Shown: in pieces, positions 24,154 through 37,345 of the stretch
Layout of the letters: every line of letters starts with the position of its first letter
Numbering within the stretch: position 1 is the first letter of the stretch
Assembly: GCA_963580455.1 (NCBI GenBank)
Contig: OY756969.1
Coordinates: 9,997,501-10,061,500 of the forward strand
Length of the DNA stretch: 64,000 nucleotides
Direction of reading: 5' to 3'
From: Euonymus europaeus
Lineage: Eukaryota; Streptophyta; Magnoliopsida; Celastrales; Celastraceae
Made by a program: the position numbers and the translations under genes
The notes under the pieces: generated by a model
The model's database searches: none
What the model was told of the DNA's origin: nothing
What the model saw: the letters and a program-made list of their open reading frames with translations, nothing else

Positions 24154-24794
24154 GTGTACATCGAGCAACTTTTATCGTCCGAAATTGTTCAAATCTCTCG
24201 ATTAAGCTGTTTTTAGTGGTTTTGCCCAATTTATAACGAAATTTGTTCTCTTTACAACAAAATAGTCTACGAAGCAAAGACTGGTAAATTTGTACGTAAA
24301 AAACCAATAAAAAGTTCATACCTATCAAATTTGACGGTTCGAAGTTACTCAATTCTATTCATTGAGGAGCCTTTAACGGTTTTGTCCATTTGCGCTACAA
24401 AGTTGGGGTTTTGGCATCGAAATAATATATGGAGCTTATACTCGTAAAATTTGAAATAAGAGAACAATAAAAAGTGTATACCGAACAACTTTGATAGACC
24501 GAAATTGCTCAACTTTCTCGACAGAGGTGCTTTGATCGGTTTTGTCCATTTGTCATAGAAAACTTGTTGTTTTGGCATCGAAATAATCTCAGAAGCTTAT
24601 ATTGGTAAAATTTGAAATAGAAGAACAATAAAAAGTGTACACCGAGCAACTTTGATGGTCCAAAATTGCTAAACTCTTTCTATAGAAGAGCTTTTAACGG
24701 TTTTGTCCATTTATCAAAGAAAGTTGGTGTTTTGGAATCGAAATAATCTCAGAAGTTTATACTCGTAAAATTTGACATATAAGAACAATAAAAA
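24154..24794 (+). repeat. Contracted HOR unit 12, four monomers (641 bp) with hybrid C monomer
   Basis: Order is C-B-D-A. The C monomer has the head of the first C position of the standard unit (CTTTTATCG) and the tail of the second C position (GATTAAGCTG, then GCCCAATTTATAACG). This is a crossover product that removed five monomers. Confidence 0.82.
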
Positions 24795-25914
24795 GTGTAC
24801 ACCGAGCAACTTTTATCGTCCGAAATTGTTCAAATCTCTCGATTAAGCTGTTTTTAGTGGTTTTGCCCAATTTATAACGAAATTTGTTCTCTTTACAACA
24901 AAATAGTCTACGAAGCAAATACTGGTAAATTTGTACGTAAAAAATCAATAAAAAGTTCATACCTATCAAATTTGACGGTTCGAAGTTACTCAATTCTATC
25001 CATGGAGGAGCCTTTAACGGTTTTGTCCATTTGCGGTACAAAGTTGGGTTTTGGCATCAAAATAATCTATGGAGCTTATACTCGTAAAATTTGAAATAAC
25101 ATAACATTAAAAAGTGTACACCGAACAACTTTGATAGTCTAAAATTGCTCAACTCTCTCGACAGAGGTGCTTTGATCGGTTTTAACAATTTGTCCTAGAA
25201 ACTTGGTGTTTTGGCATCGAAATAATCTCAGAAGCTTATACTCGTAAAATTTAACATAGAAGAACAATAAAAAGTTTACACCGAGCAACTTTGATGGTCC
25301 GAAATTGCACAAATCTCTTGATGGAGTTGTTTTTAATGGTTTTGCCCAATTTAGAATGAAATTCGTTCTCTTGAAAACAAAATAATCTACAAAGCGAATA
25401 CTGGTAAATTTGGTCATAAAGAAACAATAAAAAGTTGATGCCTATCAAATTTGATCATTTCGAATTACTCAATTCTATCTATGGAGGAGCATTTAACGGT
25501 TTTGTCCATTTGCGCTACAAAGTTGGGGTTTTGGCATCGAAATAATATATGGAGCTTATACTCGTAAAATTTGAAATAAGAGAACAATAAAAAGTGTATA
25601 CCGAACAACTTTGATAGACCGAAATTGCTCAACTTTCTCGACAGAGGTGCTTTGATCGGTTTTGTCCATTTGTCAAAGAAAACTTGTTGTTTTGGCATCG
25701 AAATAATCTCAGAAGCTTATATTGGTAAAATTTGAAATAGAAGAACAATAAAAAGTGCACACCGAGCAACTTTGATGGTCCAAAATTGCTAAACTCTTTC
25801 TATAGAAGAGCTTTTAACGGTTTTGTCCATTTATCAAAGAAAGTTGGTGTTTTGGAATCGAAATAATCTCAGAAGTTTATACTCGTAAAATTTGACATAT
25901 AAGAACAATAAAAA
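24795..25914 (+). repeat. Contracted HOR unit 13, seven monomers (1120 bp), with diverged monomers inside
   Basis: Order is C-B-D-C-B-D-A. The first C monomer is the same head/tail hybrid as in unit 12. Between about 25040 and 25490 lie monomers with many private differences (GGTTTTAACAATTTG, CTCTTGATGGAG, TGATCATTTCG), which resemble the diverged satellite right of 28400 more than the rest of this array. Confidence 0.8.
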
Positions 25915-27355
25915 GTGTACACCGAGCAACTTTTATCGTCGGAAATTGGTCAAATCTCTCGATGAAGTTGTTTTTAGTGGTTTTGTCTATTTTAGAATGA
26001 AATTTGTTCTCTTTACAGAAAAACAATCTACGAAGAAAATACTGGTAAATTTGGACATAAAGAAACAATACAAAGTGCATAACCTATCAACTTTGACGGG
26101 TCAGAATTACTCAATTCTATCCATGGAGGAGCCTTTAACGATTTTGTTCATTTGTCATAGAAATTTAGTGTTTTCGCATATAAATAATCTTAGAAACTTA
26201 TACTCGTAAAATTTAACATTGAAGAACAATAAAAAGTGTACACCGAGCAACTTTGATGGTCCGAAATTGCTCAACTCTCTCTATGGAGGAGCCTTTAACG
26301 GTTTTGTTCATTTGCGCTACAAAGTTGGGGTTTTGGCATCGAAATAATCTATGGAGCTTCTACTCATAACATTTGACAAAAGAGAAATAAAAAAGTGTAC
26401 ACCGAGCAACTCTGATAGTCCAAAATTGCTCAACTTTCTCGACAGAAGTGCTTTGATCGGTTTTGTCCATTTGTCATAGAAACTTGGTGTTTTGGCATCG
26501 AAATAATCTCAGAAGCTTATACTCGTAAAATTTAACATAGAAGAACAATAAAAAGTGCATACCTATCAACTATGACGGGTCAAAATTACTCAATTCTATC
26601 CATGGAGGAGCCTTTAACGTTTTTGTCCATTTTTCATACAAAATTGGTGTTTTGGCATCGAAATAATTTTAGAAGCTTTTACTCGTAAAATTTGACATAG
26701 AAGAATAATAAAAAGTGTACACCGAGCAACTTTGATTGTCCGAAATTGTTGAAATCTCTCGATTAAGCTGTTTTTAGTGGTTTTGCCCAATTTATAACGA
26801 AATTTGTTTTCTTTACAACAAAATAGTCTACGAAGCAAATACTGGTAAATTTGTACGTAAAAAACCAATAAAAAGTTCATACCTATCAAATTTGACGGTT
26901 CGAAGTTACTCAATTCTATTCATGGAGAAGCCTTTAACGGTTTTGTCCATTTGCGCTACAAAGTTGGGGTTTTGGCATCGAAATAATATATGGAGCTTAT
27001 ACTCGTAAAATTTGAAATAAGAGAACAATAAAAAGTGTATACCGAACAACTTTGATAGACCGAAATTGCTCAACTTTCTCGACAGAGGTGCTTTGATCGG
27101 TTTTGTCCATTTGTCATAGAAAACTTGTTGTTTTGGCATCGAAATAATCTCAGAAGCTTATATTGGTAAAATTTGAAATAGAAGAACAATAAAAAGTGTA
27201 CACCGAGCAACTTTGATGGTCCAAAATTGCTAAACTCTTTCTATAGAAGAGCTTTTAACGGTTTTGTCCATTTATCAAAGAAAGTTGGTGTTTTGGAATC
27301 GAAATAATCTCAGAAGTTTATACTCGTAAAATTTGACATATAAGAACAATAAAAA
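25915..27355 (+). repeat. 9-mer HOR unit 14 (1441 bp)
   Basis: Nearly identical copy of unit 11, offset 3202 bp, with the same private variants. Confidence 0.83.
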
Positions 27356-27996
27356 GTGTACATCGAGCAACTTTTATCGTCCGAAATTGTTCAAATCTCT
27401 CGATTAAGCTGTTTTTAGTGGTTTTGCCCAATTTATAACGAAATTTGTTCTCTTTACAACAAAATAGTCTACGAAGCAAAGACTGGTAAATTTGTACGTA
27501 AAAAACCAATAAAAAGTTCATACCTATCAAATTTGACGGTTCGAAGTTACTCAATTCTATTCATTGAGGAGCCTTTAACGGTTTTGTCCATTTGCGCTAC
27601 AAAGTTGGGGTTTTGGCATCGAAATAATCTATGGAGCTTATACTCATAAAATTTGAAACAAGAGAACAATAAAAAGTGTACACCGAGCATTTTTGATAGT
27701 CCAAAATTGCTCAACTCTCTCGACAGAGGTGCTTTGATCGGTTTTGTCCATTTGTCATAGAAAACTTGTTGTTTTGGCATCGAAATAATCTCAGAAGCTT
27801 ATATTGGTAAAATTTGAAATAGAAGAACAATAAAAAGTGTACACCGAGCAACTTTGATGGTCCAAGATTGCTAAACTCTTTCTATAGAAGAGCTTTTAAC
27901 GGTTTTGTCCATTTATCAAAGAAAGTTGGTGTTTTGGAATCGAAATAATCTCAGAAGTTTATACTCGTAAAATTTGACATATAAGAACGATAAAAA
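27356..27996 (+). repeat. Contracted HOR unit 15, four monomers (641 bp), last unit of the array
   Basis: Near copy of unit 12 (offset 3202 bp), including its hybrid C monomer and CATCGAGC head. From about 27650 its D monomer takes diverged-type variants (GAGCATTTTTGATAG), marking the array edge. Confidence 0.8.
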
Positions 27997-30900
27997 GTGT
28001 ACACCGAGCAACTTTTATCGTCCGAAATTGTTCAAATCTCTCGATGAAGTTGTTTTTAGTGGTTTTGCCCAATTTATAACAAAATTTGTTTTCCTAACAA
28101 CAAAACAATCAACGAAGCAAATACTGGTAAAGTTGGACATAAAGAAACAATAAAAAGTGCATACCTATCAAATTTGACGGTTCGAAATTACTCAATTCTA
28201 TCCGTGGAGGAGCCTTTAACGGTTTTGTGCATTTTTCATAGAAACTTGGTGTTTTTGGATAGAAATAATCTTAGAAGCTTATACTCATAAAATTTAACAC
28301 AGAAGAACATTGAAAAGTGTACACCAAGCAACTTTCATGGTCTGAAATTGCTCAACTCTCTCTATGGAGGAGCCTTTAACGGTTTTGTCCATTTTCGCTA
28401 CAAAGTTGGGGTTTTGGCATCGAAATAATCTATGAAGCTTATACTCGCAAAATTTGAAATAGAAGAAGAATAAAAAGTGTACACAAAATAACTTTGATGG
28501 TCCAAAATTGCTCAACTCTCTCTATGGGGGAGCTTTTAATGGTTTTGTCCATTTGTCGTAGAAAGTTGGTGTTTTGGCATCGAAATAATCTCAGAAGCTT
28601 ATACTCGTAAAATTCGACAAAGAAGAACAATAGAAAGCGTACACCGAGCAACTTTGATGGTCCGAAATTGCTCAAATCTCTCGATGGAGGTGTTTTTAAT
28701 GGTTTTGCCCAATTTAGAATGAAATTTATTCTCTTGAAAACAAAACAATCAACCAAGCGAATACTGGTAAAATTGGACATAAAGAAACAATAAAGAAAGA
28801 ATGCCTATCAACTTTGATGATTCCGAATTACTCAATTCTTTTCATGGAGGAGTATTTAACGGTTTTCTCTATTTGCGCTACAAAGTTGGGGTTTTGGCAT
28901 CGAAATAATCTATGGAGGTTATACTCGCAAAATTTGAAATAAGAGAACAATAAAAAGTGTACATCGAGCAACATTGATAGTCCAAAATTGCTCAAAACTC
29001 TCGACAGAGGTGCTTTGATCGGTTCTATCCAATTAAGAAGGAAATTTGTTCTCTTGACAATAAAACAATCTACGAAGCAAATACTAGTAAATTTGGACAT
29101 AAAGAAACAATAAAAAGTGTATGCCTATCAACTTTGATGATTCGGAATTACGCAATTCTATCCATGGAGGAGCCATTCACAGTTTTATCCATTTGTGATA
29201 AAAAGTTGGGGTTTTGGCATCGAAATAATCTGTGGAGCTTATACTCTTAAAATTTGACATAAGAGAACAATAAAAAGTGTACGCCGAGCAACTTTGATGG
29301 TTTGGAATTAATCAACTCTCTCAATGGAAGAGCTTTTAACGGTTTTGTCCATTTGTCATAGAAACTTGGCGTTTTGTCATCAAAATAATCTCAGAAGCTT
29401 ATACTCGTAAAATTTGACAGAGAAGAACAATAAAAAGTGTACATCAAGCAACTTTGATGGTCCGAAATTGATCGGCTCTCTCTATGGAGGAGCTTTTAAC
29501 GGTTTTGTCCATTTCTCATAGAAAGTTTGTGTTTTGGAATCGAAATAATCTGAGAAGCTTATAATCGTAAAACTTGACATAGAAGAACAATAGAAAGTAT
29601 ACACCGAGCAACTTTGATGGACAAAAATTGCTCGACTCTCTCGATGGAGGTGCTTTTAATGGTTTTGCCCAATTTAGAATGTAATTTGTTCTCTTGAGAA
29701 CAAACTAATTTAGGAAATAAATACTAGTAAATTTGGACATAAAGAAACAATAAAAAGTGTATGCCTATCAACTTTGATGATTCGGAATCACTTAATTCTA
29801 TCTATGGAGGAGCCTTTAACGGTTTTGTCCATTTATGATACAAAGTTGTGGTTTTAGCATCGAAATAATCAATGGAGCATATACTCATAAAATTTGACAT
29901 AGAACAACAATAAAAAGTGTACACAAAGCAACTTTGATAGTCCAAAATTGCTCAACACTCTCGACAAAGGTGCTTTGATCGGTTTTCTCCAACTAAGAAG
30001 GAAATTTGTTCTCTTGACAACAAAACAATCTACGAAGCGAATACTAGTAAATTTGGACAAAAATAAACAATAAAAAGTGCATACCTACCAACTTTGACGG
30101 GTCGGAATTACTCAATTCTATCCACGGAGAAGCCTTTAATGATTTTGTCAAATTGTCATAGAAAATTGGTGTTTTCGCAACGAAATAATCTCAAAACGTT
30201 ATACTCGTAAAATTTGACATAGAAGAACAATAAAAAGTGTACACCGAGCAACTTTGATGGTCCAAAATTGCTCAAATCTCTCGATGAAATTGTTTTTAAT
30301 GGTTTAGCCCAATTAAGTAGGAAATTTGTTCTCTTGACAACAAAACAATCTACGAAGCAAATAGTAAATTTGGACATAAAGAAATAATAAAAAGTGTTTG
30401 CCTATCAACTTTGACGATTTAGAATTACTCAATTCTAGCCATGTAGAAGCCTTTAACGATTTTGTCCATTTACGATACAAAATTGGAGTTTTGGCATCAA
30501 AATAATCTATGGAGCTTACACTCATAAAATTTGACAAAGAGAACAATAAAAAGTGTACACCGAGCAACTCTGATAGTCTACAATTGCTCAACTCTCTCGA
30601 CAGAGGTTTTTTGATCTGTTTTGTCCATTTATCATAGAAACTTGGTGTTTTGGCATCGAAATAATCTCTGAAGCTTATACTCGTAAAATTTAACATATAA
30701 GAACAATAAAAAGTGTACACTGAGCAACTTTGATGGTCCAAAATTGCTCAACTCTTTCTATGGAGGAGCTTTTAACAGTTTTGTCCATTTGTCATAGAAA
30801 GTTGGTGTTTTAGCATCGAAATAATCTCAGAAGCTTAGACTCATAAAATTTGACAAAAAAGAACAAGAAAAAGTGTACACCGAGCAAGTTTGATGGTCCA

Positions 30901-33900
30901 AAATTGCCCAAATCTCTTGATGGAGGTGTTTTGAATAGTTTTGCCCAATTTAGAACGAAATTTGTTCTCCTGAAAACAAAACAGTCTACGAAGCAAATAC
31001 TGTTAAATTTGGACATAAAGAAACTATAAAAAGTGGATGACTATCAACTTTGATGATTCTGAATTACTCAATTCTATCCATGAAGGAGCCTTTAACGGTT
31101 TTGTCCATTTGTCATAGAAACTTGGTGTTTTGGCATCAAAATAATCTCAGAAACTTATACTAGTAAAATTTGACATAGAAGAACAATAAAAAGTGTACAT
31201 CAAGCAACTTTGATGGTCTGAAATTGATCGACACTCCTTATAGAGGAGCTTTTAACGGTTTTGTCCATTTGTCATAGAAAGTTGGTGTTTTGGAATCGAA
31301 AAAATCTGAGAAGCTTATAATCGTAAAACTTGACATAGAAGAACAATAAAAAGTGTACACCGAGCAACTTTGATTGACGGAAATTGCTCGACTCTCTCGA
31401 TGGAGGTGTTTTTAATGGTTTTCCCAATTTAGAATGTAATTTGTTATCTTGAGAACAAAATAATCTACGAAGCGAATACTAGTAAATTTGGACATAAAGA
31501 AATAATAAAAAGTGTATGCCTATCAACGTTGATGATTCGGAATTACTTAATTCTATCTATGGAGGAGCCTTTAACGGTTTTGTCCATTTATGATAGAACG
31601 TTATGGTTTTGGCATCGAAATAATCAATGGAGCATATACTCATAAAATTTGACATAGAAGAACAATAAAAAGTATCCACCGAGCAACTTTGATAGTCCAA
31701 AATTGCTCAACACTCTCGACAGAGGTGCTTTGATCGGTTTTCTCCAACTAAGAAGGAAATTTGTTCTCTTGACAACAAAAAAATCTACGAAGAGAATACT
31801 AGTAAATTTGGACAAAAATAAACAATAAAAAGTGCATACCTATCAACTTTGACGGGTCGGAATTACTCAATTCTATCCATCAAGAAGCCCTTAATGATTT
31901 TGTCAAATTGTCATAGAAACTTGGTGTTTTCGCAACGAAATAATCTCAAAAGCTTATACTCATAAAATTTAACATAGAAGAACAATAAAAAGTGTACACC
32001 GAGCAACTTTGATGGTCCAAAATTGATCAAATCTCTCGATAGAAGTGTTTATAATGGTTTTGCCCAATTAAGAAGGAAATTTGTTCTCTTGACAACAAAA
32101 CAATCTACGAAGCGAATAGTAGTAAATTTGGACATAAGGAAATAATAAAAAGTGTTTGCCTATCAACTTTGACGATTCATAATTACTCAATTCTACCCAT
32201 GGAGGAGCCTTTAACAGTTTTGTCCATTTGCGATACAAAGTTGAGGTTTTGGCATCGAAATAATCTGTGGAGCTTATACTCATAAAATTTGACATAAGAG
32301 AACAATAGAAAGTGTACACCGAGCAACTCCGATAGTCTAAAATTGTCAACTCTCTCGACAGAGGTGCTTTGATATCTTTTGTCCATTTGTCATAGAAACT
32401 TGGTGTTTTGGCATCGAAATAATCTCTAAAGCTTATACTCATAAAATTTAACATATAATAACAATTAAAAGTGTACACCGAGCAACTTTGATACTCCGAT
32501 ATTGCTCAACTCTCTCTATGGAGGAGCTTTTAATAGTTTTGTCCATTTGTCATAGAAAGTTGGTGTTTTGGCATCGAAATAATCTCAGAAGCTTATACTC
32601 ATAAAATTTGACAAAAAAGAACAATAAAAAGTGTACACCGAGCAACTTTGATTGTCCAAAATTGCACAAATCTCTCGATGAAGGTGTTTTTAATGGTTTT
32701 GCCCAATTTAGAACGAAATTTGTTCTCTTGAAAACAAAACGGTCTACGAAGTGAATACAAGTAAATTTGGACATAAAGAAACAATAACAAGTGGATGACT
32801 ATCAACTTTGATGATTCTAAATTACTCAATTATATCCATGGAGGAGCCTTTAACGGTTTTATCCATTTGCGCTGCAAAGTTCGGATTTTGGCATCAAAAT
32901 AATCAATGGAGCATATACTTATAAAATTTGACATAGAAGAACAATAAAAGGTTTACACCGAGCAACTTTGATAGTCCAAAATTGCTCAACACTCTCGATT
33001 GAGGTGCTTTGATCGGTTTTCTCCAATTAAGAAGGAAATTTGTTCTCTTTATAATAAAACAATCTATGAAGCAAATACTAGTAAATTTGTACATAAATAA
33101 ACAATAAAAAGTACATACTTATCAACTTTGACGGGTCGGAATTACTCAATTCTATTCATAGAGAAGCCTTTAATGATTTTGTCCAATTGTCATAGGAGCT
33201 TGGTGTTTTCACAACGAAATAATCTTAGAAGCTTATACTCGTAAAATTTGACATAGAAGAACAATAAAAAGTGTACACCGAGCAACTTTGATAGTCCAAA
33301 ATTGCTCAAATCTCTCGATGGAAGTGTTTTTAATGGTTCTGCCCAATTAAGAAGGAAATTTGTTCTCTTGAGAACAAAACAATCTACGAAGCGAATACTA
33401 GTAAATTTGGAGATAAATAAATCATAAAAAGTGTTTACCTATCAACTTTGACGATTCGGAATTACTCAATTCTACCCATGGAGGAGCCTTTCACGGTTTT
33501 GTCCGTTTGCGATACAAAATTGGAGTTTTGGCATCGAAATAATCTATGGAGCTTATACTCGTAAAATTTGACATAAGAGAACAATAAAAAGTGTACACCG
33601 AGCAACTCTAATAGTCCAAAAGTGGTCAACTCTCTCGACAGAGGTGCTTTGATCGGTTTTGTCCATTTCTCATCGAAACTTGGTGTTTTGGCATCGAAAT
33701 AATCTCAAAAGCTTATACTCGTAAAATTTAACATAGAAGAACAATAAAAAGTGCATACCTATCAACTATGACGGGTCGGAATTACTCAATTCTATCCATG
33801 GAGGTGCCTTTAACGTTTTTGTCAATTTCTCATAGAAACTTGGTGTATTAGCATCGAAATAATCTCAGAAGCTTATACTGATAAATTTGGACATAAAGAA

Positions 33901-36900
33901 ACAATAAAAAGTGGATGCATATCAACTTTGATGACTCTGAATTACTAAATTCTATCCATGGAGGAGCCTTTAAAGGTTTTGTCCATTTGCGCTACAAAGT
34001 TGGGGTTTTGGCATCAAAATAATCAATGGAGCATATACTCATAAAATTTGACATAGAAGAACAATAAAAAGTGTACACCGAGCAACTTTGATAGTCCAAA
34101 ATTGCTCGAAATAATTAATGGAGCATATACTCATAAAATTTGACAATGAAGAACAATAAAAATAATACACCGAGCAACTTTGATGGTCCAAAATTGCTCA
34201 ACACTCTTGACAAAGGTGCTTTGATCGGTTTCCTCCAATTAAAAAGGAAATTTGTTCTCTTGACAATAAAACAATCTATGAAGCGAATACTAGTAAATTT
34301 GGACATAAATAAACAATAAAAAGTGCATACCTATCAACTTTGACGGGTCGAAATTACTCAATTCTATCCATGGAGGAGCCTTTAACGATTTTGTCCATTT
34401 GTCATAGAAACTTGGTGTTTTGGTGTCGAAATATTCTCAGAAACTTATACTTGTAAAATTTGACATAGAAGAACGATAAAAAGTGTACACCAAGAAACTT
34501 CGATGGTCTGAAATTACTCTCTTTATTAAGGGGCTTTTAACTGTTTTGTGCATTTTTAATAGAAAGTTGGTGTTTTGGCATCGAAATAATCTCAGAAGTT
34601 TATACTCGTAAAATTTGACATAGAAGAACAATAAAAAGTGTACACCGAGAAACTTTGATTGTCCGAAATTGTTCAAATCTCTCGATGAAGGAGTTTTTTA
34701 TGGTTTTGTCCAATTAAGAAAGAAATTTGTTCTCCTGAGAACAAAACAATCTACAAAGCGAATACTAGTAAATTAGGACATAAAGAAATAATAAAAAGGG
34801 TATGCCTATCAACTTTGATGATTCGGAATTACTGAATTCTAGCCATGGAGGAGCTTTTAACTATTTTGTCCATTTGCGATACAAAGTTGCGGTTTTGCCA
34901 TCAAAATAATCTATGGAACTTGTACTCGTAAAATTTGACATATGAGAACAATAAAAAGTGTACACCGACCAACCTTGATAGTTCAGAATTGTTGAACTCT
35001 CTCTTTGGAGGAGCTTTTAACGGTTTTGTCCATTTGTCATAGAAACTTGGTGTTTTGTCATCGAAATAATCTCATAAGCTTATACTCGTAAAATTTGACA
35101 TAGAAGAACAATAAAAATTGTACACCGAGCAACTTTGATGGTCCGAAATTGCTTAATTTTCTCTATGGAAGAGCTTTCAACGGTTTTGTCCATTTGTGAT
35201 AGAAAGTTGGTGTTTTGGCATTGAAATAATCTCATAAGCTTATAATCGTAAAACTTTATGTAGAAGAACAATAAAAAGTGTACACCGAGCAACTTTGATG
35301 TTTCAAAATTGCTCAAATCTCTCGATGGAGTTGTTTTCAATGGTTTTGTGCAATTTAGAACAAAATTTGTTCTCTTGACAACAAAATAATCTACGAAGCC
35401 AATACTAGTAAATTTGGACATAAGGAAACAATAAAAAGTGTATGCCTATCAACTTTGATGATTCAGAATTACTGAATTCTATCTATGTAGGAGCCTCTAA
35501 CGGTTTTGTCCATTTGCGCTACAAAGTTGGGGTTTTGGCATCGAAATTATCAATGGAGCATATACTCGTAAAATTTGACATAGAAGAACAATAAAAGGTT
35601 TACACCGACCAACCTTGATAGTTCATAATTGCTGAACTCTCTCTTTGGAGGAGCTTTTAACGGTTTTGTCCATTTTTCATAGAAACTTGGTGTTTTGTCA
35701 TCGAAATAATCTCATAAGCTCATACTCGTAAAATTTGACGTAGAAGAACAATAAAAAGTGTACACCGAGCAACTTTGATGTTTCAAAATTGCTCAAATCT
35801 CTCGATGGAGTTGTTTTCAATGGTTTTGCGCAATTTAGAACGAAATTTGTTCTCTTCACAACAAAATAGTCTACGAAGCCAATACTAGTAAATTTGGACA
35901 TAAGGAAACAATAAAAAGTGTATGCCTATCAACTTTGATGATTCAGAATTACTGAATTCTATCTATGGAGGAGCCTTTAACGGTTTTGTCCATTTGCGAT
36001 ACAAAGTTGAGGTTTTGGCATCGAAATAATTTATGCAGCTTGTACTCGTAAAATTTGACATATGAGAACAATAAAAAATGTACACCGACCAACCTTGATA
36101 GTTCATAATTGCTGAACTCTCTCTTTGGAGGAGCTTTTAACGGTTTTGTCCATTTGTAATAGAAACTTGTTGTTTTGTCATCGAAATATTCTCAGAAGCT
36201 TATACTCGTAAAATTTGATGTAGAAAAACAATAAAAATTGTACACCGAGCAACTTTGATAGTCCGAAATTGCTCAACTTTCTCTATGGAAGAGCTTTCAA
36301 CTGTTTTGTCCATTTGTGATAGAAAATTGGTGTTTTGACATCGATATAATCTCAGAAGCTTATAATCGTAAAATTTGACATAGAAGAAAAATAAAAAGTG
36401 TACACCGAGGAACTTTGATGGTCCGAAATTGCTCAAATCTCTTGATGAAGTTGTTTTCAATGGTTTTGCGCAATTTAGAATGAAATTTGTTCTCTTGACA
36501 ACAAAATAGTCTACGAAGCCAATACTAGTAAATTTGGACCTATCAACTTTGATGATTCAAAATTACTCAATTCTATCCATGTAGGAGCCTTTAACGGTTT
36601 TGTCCATTTGGGATACAAAGTTGGGGTTTTGCCATCGAAATAATCTTTGATAGTCCAAAATTCCACAACACTCACTACAGAGGTGCCTGGATTGATTTTC
36701 TCCAATTAAGAAGGAAATTTGTTCTCTTGACAAAACAACAGTCTACGAAGCGAATACTAGTAAATTTGGACATAAAGAAATAATAAAAAGTGTATACCTA
36801 TTAACTTTGGTTCGTAATTACTCAAATCTCTTTATGGAGGTGCCTTTACCTGTTTTGTCTGTTTGTCATAGAAAGTTTTTGTTTTGTCATCGAAATAATA

Positions 36901-37345
36901 TAAGAAGTTTATACTCGTAAAATTTGATATAGAAGGACAATAAAAAGTGTACAACGAGCAACTTTGTTGGTTCGGAATTGCTCAACTGTCTCTATGGAAG
37001 AGCTTTTAACGGTTTTGTCCATTTGTCATAGAAAGTTGGTGTTTTGGCATCGAAATAATCTCAGAAGCATATACTCCTAAAATTTGACTTAGAAGAGCAA
37101 TAAAAAGTGGATACCGAGCAAATTTGATCGTCGAAAATTGCACGACTCTCTCGATGGAGGGGTTTTCTTAATGATTTTGCCCAATTTAGAATGAAATTTC
37201 TTGTCTTGAAAACAGAACAGTCTACGAAGTGAATACTAGTAAAATTAGACATAAAAATAATAAAAAGTGTATGCCTATCAACTTTGATGATTCAGAATTA
37301 CTCAATACTATCCATGGAGGGGCCCTTAATGGTTTTGTCCATTTT
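27997..37345 (+). repeat. Diverged satellite array with short-range and 11-mer periodicity
   Basis: The same ~160-bp monomers and the same orientation continue, but neighbouring copies differ at many positions. An 11-monomer period of about 1755 bp can be followed locally: the AATCAATGGAGCATATACTC variant is near 29866 and 31621. Farther right, 3- and 4-monomer periods occur (the CCGACCAACCTTGATAG head near 34965, 35604 and 36084). Truncated monomers are present near 34105, 36538 and 36650. No gene, RNA gene or other element is visible. The array is cut at 37345 by the gypsy element and resumes at 46326 within the same monomer. Confidence 0.85.
37341..37345 (+). repeat. Probable left target-site duplication of the gypsy element (ATTTT)
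   Basis: ATTTT precedes the LTR start at 37346; ATTTG follows the other end at 46326-46330. Four of five bases agree. Satellite consensus at this place is CCATTTG, so the left copy probably acquired one substitution. Confidence 0.6.

Larger units (their letters stand above)
8461..27996 (+). repeat. Homogenised satellite array, 9-monomer HOR (~1441 bp), 15 units
   Basis: The standard unit has nine ~160-bp monomers in class order C-B-A-D-B-C-B-D-A. Class C has TCTCTCGATGAAG and the ACAATCTACGAAG word; B starts GTGCAT or GTTCAT and has ACTCAATTCTATCC; A has CTCTCTCTATGG; D has TTTCTCGACAGA. Each unit is set here to start at the C monomer whose head reads GTGTACACCGAGCAACTTTT. Starts are 8461, 9903, 11345, 12786, 14227, 15667, 16469, 17910, 19351, 21271, 22713, 24154, 24795, 25915 and 27356. 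Corresponding monomers in different units are nearly identical, whereas monomers within a unit are diverged, the mark of HOR homogenisation. Monomers carry no inversion and no transposon. Open frames on the minus strand recur with the HOR period and are by-products. Confidence 0.93.

Noticed and set aside
8461..27996. Regular repeats considered as a CRISPR-like array
   Set aside because: Repeats are contiguous ~160-bp monomers with no unique spacers, in a plant-type context with plant retrotransposons.
8461..27996. Search for a CENP-B-box-like 17-mer in the monomers
   Set aside because: No word fitting the NTTCGNNNNANNCGGGN pattern was seen in the monomer classes read by eye.
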